Assembly: GCA_017480385.1 (NCBI GenBank)
Contig: JAFVAT010000035.1
Location: 1-43,263, forward strand
Direction of reading: 5' to 3'
Length of the DNA: 43,263 bases
DNA from: Alphaproteobacteria bacterium
Lineage (GTDB): Bacteria; Pseudomonadota; Alphaproteobacteria; CAAGCB01; CAG-977
Each line of letters opens with the position of its first letter. The first letter of the stretch is position 1. The translations under genes and the position numbers were made by a program. The notes under the pieces were generated by a model. The model saw only the letters and a program-made list of their open reading frames with translations. It was not told where the DNA came from and made no database searches. Shown piece by piece: positions 32,222 to 41,300 of the stretch.

Positions 32222-33196
32222 TTACGGCTGTTTGCCGGGTGTGTAAATGGAAACTGTTTCGGGACCGGTGACCGTCCCTTGAACAACGGATTTGCTTTGA
32301 ACATTCATTACGCGCACGGTGTCGCCTAAACCGCCGTTTTCAAGCGCTTTGCCCTGCGCGCTGAGCATAATGCCGCCCTTGGTAAAGTTCAGCGTGATCA
32401 TTTTTCCTTTGGTGACCATGACCTGAGTGCGCACGTCATTTGCTAAAATCATCTGGCCGGAACGGATCGAACGTTTGACTTCTTTGCCGATCAGGTCTTC
32501 TTTTTTTACCGAGTCCGCCGCGCGGACCGTGGATTCCTGCGCGATGCGTTTCATTAAAACATTATCGGGCGTGATAATTCGACCGGCTTTCAGGTCCTGC
32601 GCCGCAACGGGGACAAAAACAAAGATTTTGACTTTGCCGGCGAATTGCAGCTCTTGTTTCTTTTCCGAATTGACGATCAGGTTCAGTTTCGCTTCAAACT
32701 GCTGTCGAGTCGGTGTATATTCCGCTGAGACGGGGGTCAGCTGCCAATCGGATTTAACCGGGACCAGAACGGGAAATATGCCTTTTTGAAAAGTCAATTC
32801 CGCATTTTCGGGCAGCCCCTGCGCCTTTAATTCTTTCAAAATGACCTGTGTCACCGCTTCTTTTGAAATTTCGGCGGCGGCCCGGCGGACCTTGACGGAA
32901 ACTTTTTCGTTCGCCGGTTCCCAGGCGATTTTATGTGTCTGAGCCAGCTTTTTCAGCCATTCGTATGTCAGAACGGCTTCTTTGCCTAAAGCCGGCGCGG
33001 GGGCTATGACTTTTTTATCTGCGCTGTCGTCCAGTCCCGAAAACAAATCGCCCAGCCGGATATAATCGTCCGTGACCGTCGCTTTTTCTTTTAAAACAAC
33101 GGGCAGAGCCTGCAAATCGAACAGCTCCGCGTCCTGCGCAAAGGCCGGCAGAACGGAAACGAAAGAGAACAGAAAAGTGATTAACAGGCTCTTCAT
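32222..33196 (-). CDS. flgA: flagellar P-ring assembly chaperone FlgA
   Basis: Periplasmic chaperone for P-ring (FlgI) assembly. It has a signal peptide (residues 1-20, ending PAFAQ). The C-terminal SAF-like domain shows DLKAGRIITPDNVLMK, GKEVKRSIRSGQMILANDV and GGIMLSAQGKALENGGLGDTVRVMN. The ending NVQSKSVVQGTVTGPETV is the FlgA hallmark. Length 324 exceeds the E. coli protein because of a longer N-terminal half, as in many Alphaproteobacteria. Confidence 0.93.
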   Translation of the reverse strand: MKSLLITFLFSFVSVLPAFAQDAELFDLQALPVVLKEKATVTDDYIRLGDLFSGLDDSADKKVIAPAPALGKEAVLTYEWLKKLAQTHKIAWEPANEKVSVKVRRAAAEISKEAVTQVILKELKAQGLPENAELTFQKGIFPVLVPVKSDWQLTPVSAEYTPTRQQFEAKLNLIVNSEKKQELQFAGKVKIFVFVPVAAQDLKAGRIITPDNVLMKRIAQESTVRAADSVKKEDLIGKEVKRSIRSGQMILANDVRTQVMVTKGKMITLNFTKGGIMLSAQGKALENGGLGDTVRVMNVQSKSVVQGTVTGPETVSIYTPGKQP

Positions 33197-33207
33197 CGCT
33201 TTAATCC

Positions 33208-33999
33208 TTACGATTTCAGCTGATTGATCGTGGACAGCATCTGATCTGCCGTCGTGATGACTTTCGAATTCATTTCATAAGCGCGCTGGGCGGAAACAAG
33301 TTCGGTGATTTCAGAAACGACGTTGACATTGGAGTTTTCCAAAAAGCCCTGCAAAATCGTCCCGAAGCCCAAAGCTCCCGGAACGTCCGTCGTCGGATCG
33401 CCGGAAGCCGCCGTTTCAATGAACAGGTTGTCTCCGATTGCTTCCAGTCCGGACTCGTTTAAGAAATTGGCGATTTCCAGCTGACCGACGTTGGTCAGTT
33501 CGGTTTCACCGTCTTCTTTGACCCAGACTTCGCCGGAGGGGTTAATTGTGATGCCGATCGCATTTTCAGGAATTGTGATGCCGGGCTGAACGGTATAGCC
33601 GTCGGAGGTGACCAAAATTCCTTCGGAACTGACTTGAAAAGCGCCGTCACGGGTGTAGCCCGTACCGCGGTCATTCGGCAGCTCGATCTGGAAATAGCCG
33701 TTGCCCTGAATAGCCAAATCAAGCGTGTTGTTCGTGTTCAAAACGGAGCCGTGTTCGGATACGCGGTAAACGGAAGCCGTTTTCACGCCGATTCCCAGCT
33801 GAATGCCGGACGGGACGATCGTGCCCGAATCTGATGAATTGGCGCCGACGCGGCGCATATCTTGATACAAAAGATCATGAAATTCAGCCCGCCGGCGCGA
33901 ATAAGCCGTCGTGTTCATGTTCGCGATGTTGTTGGAAATCACTTCCACATTTGTCTGCTGTGCCAACATTCCCGTTGCGCCGATATGTAGTGCTCTCAT
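33208..33999 (-). CDS. flgG: flagellar distal rod protein FlgG
   Basis: Forms the distal part of the rod crossing the periplasm. The N-terminal rod/hook helix MRALHIGATGMLAQQTNVEVISNNIANMNTTAY is at 1-33. The central DLAIQGNGYFQIELPNDRGTGYTRDGAFQV region and the C-terminal LENSNVNVVSEITELVSAQRAYEMNSKVI segment are classic. Length is 263. It starts 24 bases after flgF. Confidence 0.96.
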   Translation of the reverse strand: MRALHIGATGMLAQQTNVEVISNNIANMNTTAYSRRRAEFHDLLYQDMRRVGANSSDSGTIVPSGIQLGIGVKTASVYRVSEHGSVLNTNNTLDLAIQGNGYFQIELPNDRGTGYTRDGAFQVSSEGILVTSDGYTVQPGITIPENAIGITINPSGEVWVKEDGETELTNVGQLEIANFLNESGLEAIGDNLFIETAASGDPTTDVPGALGFGTILQGFLENSNVNVVSEITELVSAQRAYEMNSKVITTADQMLSTINQLKS

Positions 34000-34023
34000 G
34001 GTCGTTTCTCCTTAAAAAATCTC

Positions 34024-34764
34024 TTAACTGCCGGATCTGGCGTAAACTTGCAAAGCGTTCTGGCGGCGCGTGTGTTCCGAATCAATCATCATTTGAATGT
34101 TTTCGTAGGCACGCTGTAATTTAATCATGTTTGACATTTCGACAACCGCGTTGACGTTCGATTTTTCAATCATGCCCTGTTCGACATTCGGGCGAACGGC
34201 GGTCATCGGGTTGTTTTCCGTGTTTCTGTACAAACCGCCGTAGGTGGCGCGCAGCTTTTGCTGATCGGCAAATTCGACAGTCTGAAGCGTGGCCACAGGG
34301 CCGTTTTCCGTTAAAATCGTGCCGTCGCGCGTGACATCAAACCGTGTTTCCTCAGGCGCGATGAAAATTGGTCGATTGCGGTCATCTAAAACAGGATAGT
34401 TCGCGGCGGTGACCAGCATGCCTTCATCATTAATTTTCAGCTGGCCGTTGCGGGTGTAGCGAATTCCTTCGGGCGTTTCGACAACGAAATAGGACGGACC
34501 GTGAATTGCCAGATCAAACGGGTTACCCGTTGCGGAAAAAATGCCTTCTGAAAAATCGCGGACAATGCCGAAGTCATGCACGAAAGCCAGACGGTCATCA
34601 ATTAAATGCTCGTCGGTTTTGCTTTTGGACAGGTATTCGGTAAAGTGCGGCTGCACGCCTTTGTAACCAGTCGTGTTGACGTTGGCCAGATTGTTGGCCA
34701 CCATGTCCAGCTGATTCCATAGTCCGGTCTGTCTGGATAACGCGATATAAAGTGTATTTTCCAT
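34024..34764 (-). CDS. flgF: flagellar proximal rod protein FlgF
   Basis: Proximal rod protein. Its N-terminus (MENTLYIALSRQTGLWNQLDMVANNLANVNTTGYKG), FDLAIHGPSYFVVETPEGIRYTRNGQL region and C-terminal IEKSNVNAVVEMSNMIKLQRAYE segment are typical. Length is 246. It is the first gene of the minus-strand flagellar unit and lies just downstream of a sigma-54-type promoter. Confidence 0.94.
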   Translation of the reverse strand: MENTLYIALSRQTGLWNQLDMVANNLANVNTTGYKGVQPHFTEYLSKSKTDEHLIDDRLAFVHDFGIVRDFSEGIFSATGNPFDLAIHGPSYFVVETPEGIRYTRNGQLKINDEGMLVTAANYPVLDDRNRPIFIAPEETRFDVTRDGTILTENGPVATLQTVEFADQQKLRATYGGLYRNTENNPMTAVRPNVEQGMIEKSNVNAVVEMSNMIKLQRAYENIQMMIDSEHTRRQNALQVYARSGS

Positions 34765-34808
34765 TTTTCCCTCCCGTTACGGCGGATAATTTTTCTTGAA
34801 AATGGATA

Positions 34809-34824
34809 TGCATAAAGCGTGCCA
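34809..34824 (-). promoter_or_regulatory. sigma-54 promoter of flgF operon
   Basis: Read on the minus strand the site is TGGCACG-CTTT-ATGCA, against the consensus TGGCACG-N4-TTGCW: only one position differs, and the GG and GC doublets have the required 10-base gap. Transcription would begin near 34798, about 35 bases before the flgF ATG. This fits RpoN/FlbD-type control of rod genes in Alphaproteobacteria. Confidence 0.8.
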
Positions 34825-34881
34825 AATTTGTTTTTCTTGCGTCGTGAAGGAAGAAAATTTATTTTTGCTTATAACCTGTTA

Positions 34882-34911
34882 TTAACTAAGACGGCGTATA
34901 ACTCGTATTAT
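34882..34911 (+). promoter_or_regulatory. sigma-70-like promoter candidate for fliL operon
   Basis: TTAACT (34882-34887) and TATTAT (34906-34911) with an 18-base spacer give a start near 34918, only about 15 bases before the fliL ATG. It lies about 60 bases from the opposing sigma-54 site, so the two flagellar units appear to use different sigma factors. Confidence 0.4.
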
Positions 34912-34932
34912 ATGGAGTGAAAAGGAATAATA

Positions 34933-35463
34933 ATGGCTGAGGAAAACGAAGAACAACAGTCTGAAACGGAAAACGAACGGTTAATGCCGGCGGTTGCTCC
35001 GAAAAAGAAGATACTGCTTTTGCTGCTGCCGATTTTTTTGGTGGTAGGGACCGTTATCGGACTTTATTTTTCAGGCATAGCCGATTCTTTTTTGACAATA
35101 AAACACTCGGAAGAATCGGATACGCCCGTTCAGGAGGAAAAACAATCAAAGTCCGGGGCGATTTTCTTTGATGTGCCTGAAATTCTTGTCAATCTTTCAG
35201 TACGGGCAGGTCAAAAGCCAATCTATTTTAAAATCAGAGTGGCCTTGGAAATGAATTCTGCCGCCGATGCGGAGCAGGTTGAAAAAATGCTGCCGCGCAT
35301 AGTTGACAGTCTGCAGTTTTATCTGCGTGAAATGCGGCTGGAGGAAATTCAGGGCTCTGTCGGCACTTATCGGCTGAAAGAAGAAATCCACAGCCGGCTG
35401 AACCGCATTCTGGCTCCGATCAAAGTCAATGATGTGCTGTTCAAAGAGATTTTGATTCAATAA
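34933..35463 (+). CDS. fliL: flagellar basal body-associated protein FliL
   Basis: Single-pass inner-membrane protein that associates with stators at the basal body. A short acidic cytoplasmic N-terminus is followed by a membrane helix at about 26-47 and a periplasmic stomatin-like domain (FFDVPEILVNLSVRAGQKPIYFKI). The C-terminal NDVLFKEILIQ is the family ending. Length is 176. An AAAAGGAA site precedes the ATG. It opens the plus-strand flagellar unit, and fliM follows after 14 bases. Confidence 0.92.
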   Translation: MAEENEEQQSETENERLMPAVAPKKKILLLLLPIFLVVGTVIGLYFSGIADSFLTIKHSEESDTPVQEEKQSKSGAIFFDVPEILVNLSVRAGQKPIYFKIRVALEMNSAADAEQVEKMLPRIVDSLQFYLREMRLEEIQGSVGTYRLKEEIHSRLNRILAPIKVNDVLFKEILIQ

Positions 35464-35477
35464 GGGGATAAAATTGT

Positions 35478-36512
35478 ATGGCGCAAAATAATCCGGACGA
35501 TTCTGCTCAAATGGTTAATCCGTTGGGTTCTGATTTCAATCAGGAGGAAGATCAGAGCGTTTCCCAGATTTTGAATCAGGACGAAATTGACAGTCTGCTC
35601 AACAGCGGGGAGGCTTTGGACGGGCAAACGGGCGTTCGTGCTCTGCTGAACACGACAACCGTATCATATGAACGATTGCCGATGCTGGAAATCGTCTTTG
35701 ACCGGTTAGTTCGGTTAATGTCCACGACTTTGCGCAATTTTACCCAGTTCAATATTGAAATCACGCTGGAAGGCATAGATACAATGCGGTTCGGCGATTA
35801 TTTGGACGCCGTTGCTCAGCCGTCGATGATGTCGGTGTTTAAGGCGGAAGAGTGGGATAACTCCGGATTGATGACGATAGATTCGTCTTTGATTTATACG
35901 GTTGTTGATGTGCTGTTGGGCGGTCGGCGCGGAACGGCGGCCATGCGTTTGGACGGCAGGCCGTATACGGTGATCGAGCGTAACTTGATTGTTAAAATGG
36001 TTCATTTGATTTTGTCCGATTTGTCTGCGGCGTTTGATCCGCTGTCCCCTGTGACTTTCCGTTTTGACCGTTTGGAAACGAATCCGCGCTTTGCCATGAT
36101 TTCCAGACCGTCTAATGCGGCAGTTCTGGCTAAATTCAGGATTGATATGGAAGACCGCGGCGGTCGAATCGAACTGCTGCTGCCTTATGCGATGCTGGAA
36201 CCGGTGCGTGAATTGCTGCTGCAAGGGTTCATGGGCGAAAAGTTCGGGCGGGACAGCATTTGGGAAAACCACCTGGCCGAAGCGCTGTGGGTCAGTGAAG
36301 TTAATCTGCTGGCCGTTTTGGACCGTCATATGACTTCATTGAAGCAGGTTTTGCAGTGGAAAGTCGGCACAAAGCTGTTGTTGAATGCGAATCCGGATTC
36401 GGAGGTTGAAATGGTTTGCGGCGATATTCCCATGTTTTACGGGCATATGGGACGTAAGGGCGACCATATCGCCGTTCAGATTGAAGATAAAATAAAACGG
36501 CAGAAGGATTAA
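35478..36512 (+). CDS. fliM: flagellar motor switch protein FliM
   Basis: Middle-ring component of the C-ring that binds phosphorylated CheY. The N-terminal CheY-binding motif reads LNQDEIDSLLNSGE (about residues 32-45). The CheC-like middle domain contains MSTTLRNFTQFNIEITLE and SSLIYTVVDVLLGGRRG. The C-terminal SpoA domain starts near residue 262 (WVSEVNLLAVLDRHMTSL). Length is 344. Its partner FliN is encoded far away at 15546. Confidence 0.95.
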   Translation: MAQNNPDDSAQMVNPLGSDFNQEEDQSVSQILNQDEIDSLLNSGEALDGQTGVRALLNTTTVSYERLPMLEIVFDRLVRLMSTTLRNFTQFNIEITLEGIDTMRFGDYLDAVAQPSMMSVFKAEEWDNSGLMTIDSSLIYTVVDVLLGGRRGTAAMRLDGRPYTVIERNLIVKMVHLILSDLSAAFDPLSPVTFRFDRLETNPRFAMISRPSNAAVLAKFRIDMEDRGGRIELLLPYAMLEPVRELLLQGFMGEKFGRDSIWENHLAEALWVSEVNLLAVLDRHMTSLKQVLQWKVGTKLLLNANPDSEVEMVCGDIPMFYGHMGRKGDHIAVQIEDKIKRQKD

Positions 36513-36516
36513 GCTC

Positions 36517-37122
36517 ATGTCGATAGAACTTCTGATCAACGTTGTTGTGATCTGTCTTTTGGTGCCGACGATTGTTTTTGCCGTGATTTTGAACAAGCGT
36601 CTGGAGGTTTTGCGCAACAGTCGGGCGGATTTAGGGCGGCTGATCGAAGCGTTTAACGATGCGACGACACGGGCTGAATCGGGGATTCCCAAATTAAAGC
36701 AGGCGGCGGACAGCGCCGGCAGTTTGCTGCGGGATCAAATTCAGAAAGCGCAGACTTTGCGTGATGATATGGCTTTTATGATTGAACGGGCCGATGCGGC
36801 GGCGCAGCGGCTGGAAAAGGCGGTGAATACGGCGCCGCGACCGGCTTCTTCTTCGGCGGACAACGCGGTCTATCGCCAGCCGTCGGACAATATTCCCGCC
36901 GCGCCTGCGCCGAAATCCAAAAAAAGAAAAGTTTTGGTCGAAAATCCGGAGGATTTGATTTCTTCCGCCGTTTCGGCAGCTCAGGATATTTTGCGCGATG
37001 CGGAGGCCGTCCGCCCGTCCAAAGCGGATAAAAAGTTTGCCTCTCCTGTTGAAGAAGATTTTGGCTCAGATCGTTCGGAGGCGGAACGCGAGCTGCTTAA
37101 AGCACTGCAGTCTATGCGTTAG
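36517..37122 (+). CDS. DUF6468 flagellar-locus membrane protein
   Basis: A 201-residue protein with one N-terminal membrane helix (about 4-24) and a conserved segment LNKRLEVLRNSRADLGRLIEAFNDATTRAESGIPKLK (about 27-63), the DUF6468 hallmark. A long coiled-coil helix (65-105) and a Pro/Ser/Lys-rich tail follow. Function is unknown. It occurs consistently between fliM and MotE-type genes in Alphaproteobacteria, so a stator or basal-body role is likely. It starts 4 bases after fliM. Confidence 0.75.
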   Translation: MSIELLINVVVICLLVPTIVFAVILNKRLEVLRNSRADLGRLIEAFNDATTRAESGIPKLKQAADSAGSLLRDQIQKAQTLRDDMAFMIERADAAAQRLEKAVNTAPRPASSSADNAVYRQPSDNIPAAPAPKSKKRKVLVENPEDLISSAVSAAQDILRDAEAVRPSKADKKFASPVEEDFGSDRSEAERELLKALQSMR

Positions 37123-37134
37123 GAGCTGATAAAA

Positions 37135-37884
37135 ATGAAGCAGATCAAAGAAACCTCTTCGCTGCCCAGAGAAAAAAAGAAAAAATCTCGTTCGGCCCGG
37201 TTCAGGCTGCTGCCGTTAGTGATCTTTTTTTGCGTTTTAATGTTGTCCGTTCGTGTCGGCGTTGTTTGGCGCAATATTATTATGCCTAGCGTTTCTCAGG
37301 AACGCGAGCCGGCTTTGGCCGTGACGGCCGTTCAGGCTCAGGCGTCGTCGCCAGAATCGGAAAAGTTGACTGATTTTGCGAAAAAACCTCAGATGGGAAC
37401 GGATCCGTTTTCCGGTATAAAAGACGGCAGCGGGAAAAGTTTTTCTCAATCGGAATTGGAAATTTTGCAAAAGCTTGCTCAGCGTCGCGAGGAATTGGAT
37501 ATCCGTGAACGCAGCATAGAACAAAAGGCTGGCGTTCTCAAAGCCGCCGAGGCGCAAATGGACGTTAAGATCGCTAAACTCAAAGAGCTGGAAGCCTCTA
37601 TCAAAGACCTGATCGGCGTTTATGATGAAAAAGAAAAATCCAGACTGAACAATTTGGTCAAGATTTATTCTACAATGAAGCCTAAAGAGGCCGCGCGTTT
37701 GTTTAATGATATGGAAATGCCGCTATTGGTGCGCGTGTTTGAACAAATGAAGGAATCAAAGTCGGCGCCTATTTTAGCCTTAATGGACTTAAATAAGGCA
37801 AGCGCTTTGACTTCAGAACTGGCAAATAAAAAGAAGCTGCCGGGGTACGAGGCGGACTCGGAACAGGCTGATGTAAAAAAATAA
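37135..37884 (+). CDS. MotE-like flagellar protein with MgtE-N-type domain
   Basis: A 249-residue protein with a very basic N-terminus, a membrane helix at about 25-42, and a periplasmic linker. A coiled coil (about 108-165, with LAQRREELDIRERSIEQKA) follows, then a C-terminal domain KIYSTMKPKEAARLFNDMEMPLLVRVFEQM resembling the MgtE intracellular N domain of MotE. In rhizobia MotE is a periplasmic chaperone for the motility protein MotC; here the partner is unknown. Position after DUF6468 and before a cheY-like gene agrees. Confidence 0.75.
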   Translation: MKQIKETSSLPREKKKKSRSARFRLLPLVIFFCVLMLSVRVGVVWRNIIMPSVSQEREPALAVTAVQAQASSPESEKLTDFAKKPQMGTDPFSGIKDGSGKSFSQSELEILQKLAQRREELDIRERSIEQKAGVLKAAEAQMDVKIAKLKELEASIKDLIGVYDEKEKSRLNNLVKIYSTMKPKEAARLFNDMEMPLLVRVFEQMKESKSAPILALMDLNKASALTSELANKKKLPGYEADSEQADVKK

Positions 37885-37894
37885 AAACGGCTGA

Positions 37895-37917
37895 TTTGTT
37901 AAAAGATCTTTTACAAA
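37895..37917. repeat. palindrome upstream of cheY-like gene
   Basis: TTTGTTAAAAGATCTTTTACAAA minus one bulged T is self-complementary, with the perfect core AAAAGATCTTTT (37901-37912). It sits in the 81-base gap before the cheY-like ATG. There is no T-run after it, so an operator is at least as likely as a terminator. Confidence 0.4.
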
Positions 37918-37965
37918 CGGCAAATATCAATTAAGCTACCATTTTATATCTCATATGAGGGTAAA

Positions 37966-38352
37966 ATGTCTGTAAATAAAGAAATTTCTGTTTTAATAGT
38001 TGATGATTACCAGACCATGCGCGGCGTTATTCGCAATTTGCTGCGGCAGCTGGGGTTTCATCATACATTAGAGGCCGGAACAACAGATGAAGCGCTGACG
38101 ATTTTAAAAGAAAATGAATGTGGTTTGGTTGTTTTTGATTGGCTGACGGGACCTATGTCCGGCGCTGATTTTTTGCAGGCTGTTCGCGCAGATGAAAAAT
38201 GGAGCAAGCTTCCGTTTATCGTTATTTGTGCCGAAAGCAACCGGGAACTGACCGACGCTTTGAAACAGGCGGGCGTTTCCGACTTTATTGCCAAACCGTT
38301 TACGGAGGCAATGCTGAAAAAAAGAATGGTGGCATTGTTTGGTTCTTTTTAA
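37966..38352 (+). CDS. CheY-like response regulator with Cys at the switch Thr position
   Basis: A single receiver domain of 128 residues, probably acting on the flagellar switch. The acidic pair is D13-D14, the phospho-acceptor is D58 (VVFDWLTGPMSG), and the lysine is K110 in IAKPF. The position normally Thr/Ser (CheY T87) is C88 in VICAE, which should alter signalling after phosphorylation. The conserved proline two or three residues after the acceptor is also displaced. A GAGGG site precedes the ATG. Encoded in the fliL-fliM unit, so a motility role is likely. Confidence 0.82.
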   Translation: MSVNKEISVLIVDDYQTMRGVIRNLLRQLGFHHTLEAGTTDEALTILKENECGLVVFDWLTGPMSGADFLQAVRADEKWSKLPFIVICAESNRELTDALKQAGVSDFIAKPFTEAMLKKRMVALFGSF

Positions 38353-38373
38353 AGGATCGGGCGGGCGGAATAC

Positions 38374-41300
38374 ATGATCAGATTTAGGCAGATCGCAGTA
38401 TTTTTGTTGGTTTGGCTGGCTGTTGTGCCGGCTGTGGCCGCTGTGGCTGCTCCGCCCGGTTTGTCTGTTGTTCAGCGCGATAAGGAAATACAGCTGATCT
38501 TTTCATGGGAAAAACCGGTCGATTTTTCAGAGGAAAAGCGTGACGGACGGTACTTCTTGTCTTTTCCGGTACAAGTAACGGAACCGGTCGGGAATTTGGA
38601 TCAAATTCGCACTGCTTTGCCTGCTCAGTGGCGGCAAATGCGTTTGACAAAAGGGAATAAACTGACTTTTTCCGTTGTTTTGCCTAAAAACGGCAGGGCA
38701 CAGGCCCGAAAAGAAGGAAGCTTTGTTTTCGTTTCTTTATCAGAAGGAAAAGATAAGCGCGCTCCTAAAACGGCAAAAGACGATGCAAAACCAAAATCTG
38801 AAGAGAAAATGTCGGCTTCTTCTTCGCAAAATACCGAGGATCGGCCTGCTTTTGTTGCGGTCGCGCAGGAAATTATAGACGATCAGGAGGAGCTGACTGT
38901 TCCTCAGTTGCCGGTTCAGGTGGATTTATCTTTGCTTCCTTATAAAGAAGCACAGACCAGCATTTCTTTAACTTTGTCAGATCCGAAAATTTTTGACGCT
39001 AAATCATCAGAGACTTCCGTTTTAACGCTGTCTCAGGATACTGCCGGATACAGAGCCGCAACGCTTAGTTTCCCATGGTCCAGAATGACGGGAGTGGCGG
39101 CTTTCCGCCGTGACGGGTATCTCTGGATTGTTTTTGACCGTCAGGGGGATTTCGATTTTACGTTAGAGCGCGAATTATATAAGGATATTATTTATGAAAT
39201 GATCCAAATCCCTCATTCTCATGCAACAATCTACCGATTGGTGACGGCAAAGGGATATAATCCCAGCCTGCGTCGGGAAGGGTTGCTTTGGGTCGTGGAT
39301 TTAATGTACCAGCCGATGCGTTCGCGTCAGCCGATCGATTTGATTTTGCAGCGTAAAACGGCTTTTGGCGCGCGCATCTTCATTCCTTTGGACGAATCGC
39401 CGCAAGTTTTGCCTCTGATCGATCCGGAGGTCGGCGATTTGATGTATATTATTCCTGTTTTTGCCCGCGGAAAAGGGGTACCTCATGCCCGATCGTTTGT
39501 TGACGCGTCTTTTTTGCAGACGGCGCAGGGGATAGTGATCATACCGAATATTGAAGAGCTGAACGTTTATACTTCCACATCAGGAATTGAAGTGCGCGGT
39601 CCTAAAGGCGGCATGCGTTTTTCATCGGAAGATATTCTGTCCTTTTTAGCCAAAACAAAAATTGATACAGATCCGCTGTCTCAGATTCTGGACGCAGCCG
39701 CTTGGGGCGGAGGCGATCAGAGAAATTATATCAACACGCTGAAAACGCTTCAGGATAATGTTCTTCAGGCCAATCGGGAAAATAAAGATATTCAGCGGCT
39801 GATTTTGGCTAGATATTATTTCGCAAACGGTATGTATCCTGAAACATTGAGTGTTCTGCGCACAATTTCTGCCGATAACAAAAAATTAGCCGATCTGCCG
39901 GGGCTTATCGCTTTGCGCGGCGCGGCCAATTTCATGATGATGCGATATGATGAGGCAATTAAAGATTTGTCCGCCCCTTCTTTAAAAGACGATATGGCCT
40001 CAGAATATTGGCGCGCGGCGACTTTAGCGGCTTCTTCCCGTACTCCCGACGTTTATTTGCAGCCGATGAAAGACAATATGGCGATTTTGCAGGCTTATCC
40101 TCAGCCGATTAAAACACGGCTGGCCTTGGCCGGACTGCATGCCGCCGTTGCGGGAGGCGATGAGTTCTCTATTCAAAACTTTATGGAAGCCGCGAATAAT
40201 TCTGAAAATACTGCTGCCGAAAATGATGAGATTGCTTTTTACCATGCCCTGTGGCAGGAAACAACCGGCATGTATTCTTTGGCACGCGAGGAAATGACCC
40301 GCTTGGCCGAAGGAAAAGATTTGTATTTCCGGGCAATGGGCGGGTTGGAAAAAGTTCGCATGGACACGCGCGCGAAGGCTATTACGCCTCAGGAACGGAT
40401 AGAGGAACTGGAACGCTTGTCTTATGCCTGGCGCGGTGGAGAGTTCGAATATAACTTGATGACAATGCTTGTTGCCGCGTATCAGGATCAAAGGGATTTC
40501 GCGGAGGTCCTGCATATTTTAAAAGATATGCGCGCCCGTTTTAACGGCATGCCGGAAAGCAAAAATATCCAAAGCTTAATGGAGGATATTTTCCGGAAAC
40601 TTTATTTGAATGATGAAGAAAACCTTCTGTCTCCGGTGAAGGCCGTCGCTTTATACGAGGAATTTAAAGAATTAACTCCTCCGGGAGAAAAGGGCGCGCA
40701 AGTTATCCGGCGTTTGGCGGACCGCCTGGTTGCCATGGATTTGTTGGAGCGCGCGGCTGATTTGTTGGACGAACAGCTCAAACGGCCGATCGGCAACAAA
40801 GAACGCGGATTGGTGTCGACTCGTCTGGCTTTGGTCCGGCTGCTGAATAAAGAACCGGAACAAGCCTTAAAAGCTCTGTCGGTCAGTGAAGATAAACAGT
40901 TTTCGGAAAAACTGCAAAAACAGCGGCTCTACATTCGGGCAAAAGCTTTGGCCGATCTGAAAAAAACGGAGGAGGCCGCAGCTTTATTGGAAAATGATGA
41001 CTCTGAAAGCGCGAAAATGTTGCGCGCGGAAATATTCTGGCAGGCGCAGATGTGGGATAAGGCGGCAGATGCTTTAAAACTCCTGATTAAAAAGCCGCAG
41101 CCGAATGTGCCTCTGACGGCGCAAGAAGCTCAGCGCGTTTTAGATTGGGCGGCAGCCCTGCGTTTGGCCGGGCGTCCGAAAATCGTTATGCGTCTACGGG
41201 AAAACTTTATGCCGTATATGAAAGAAACACCCTTGTTTCAAGCATTTGATTTTATTACAAAAACGCCGCAGCAAGGCCTTATGGATTATCGTCAGGTGGC

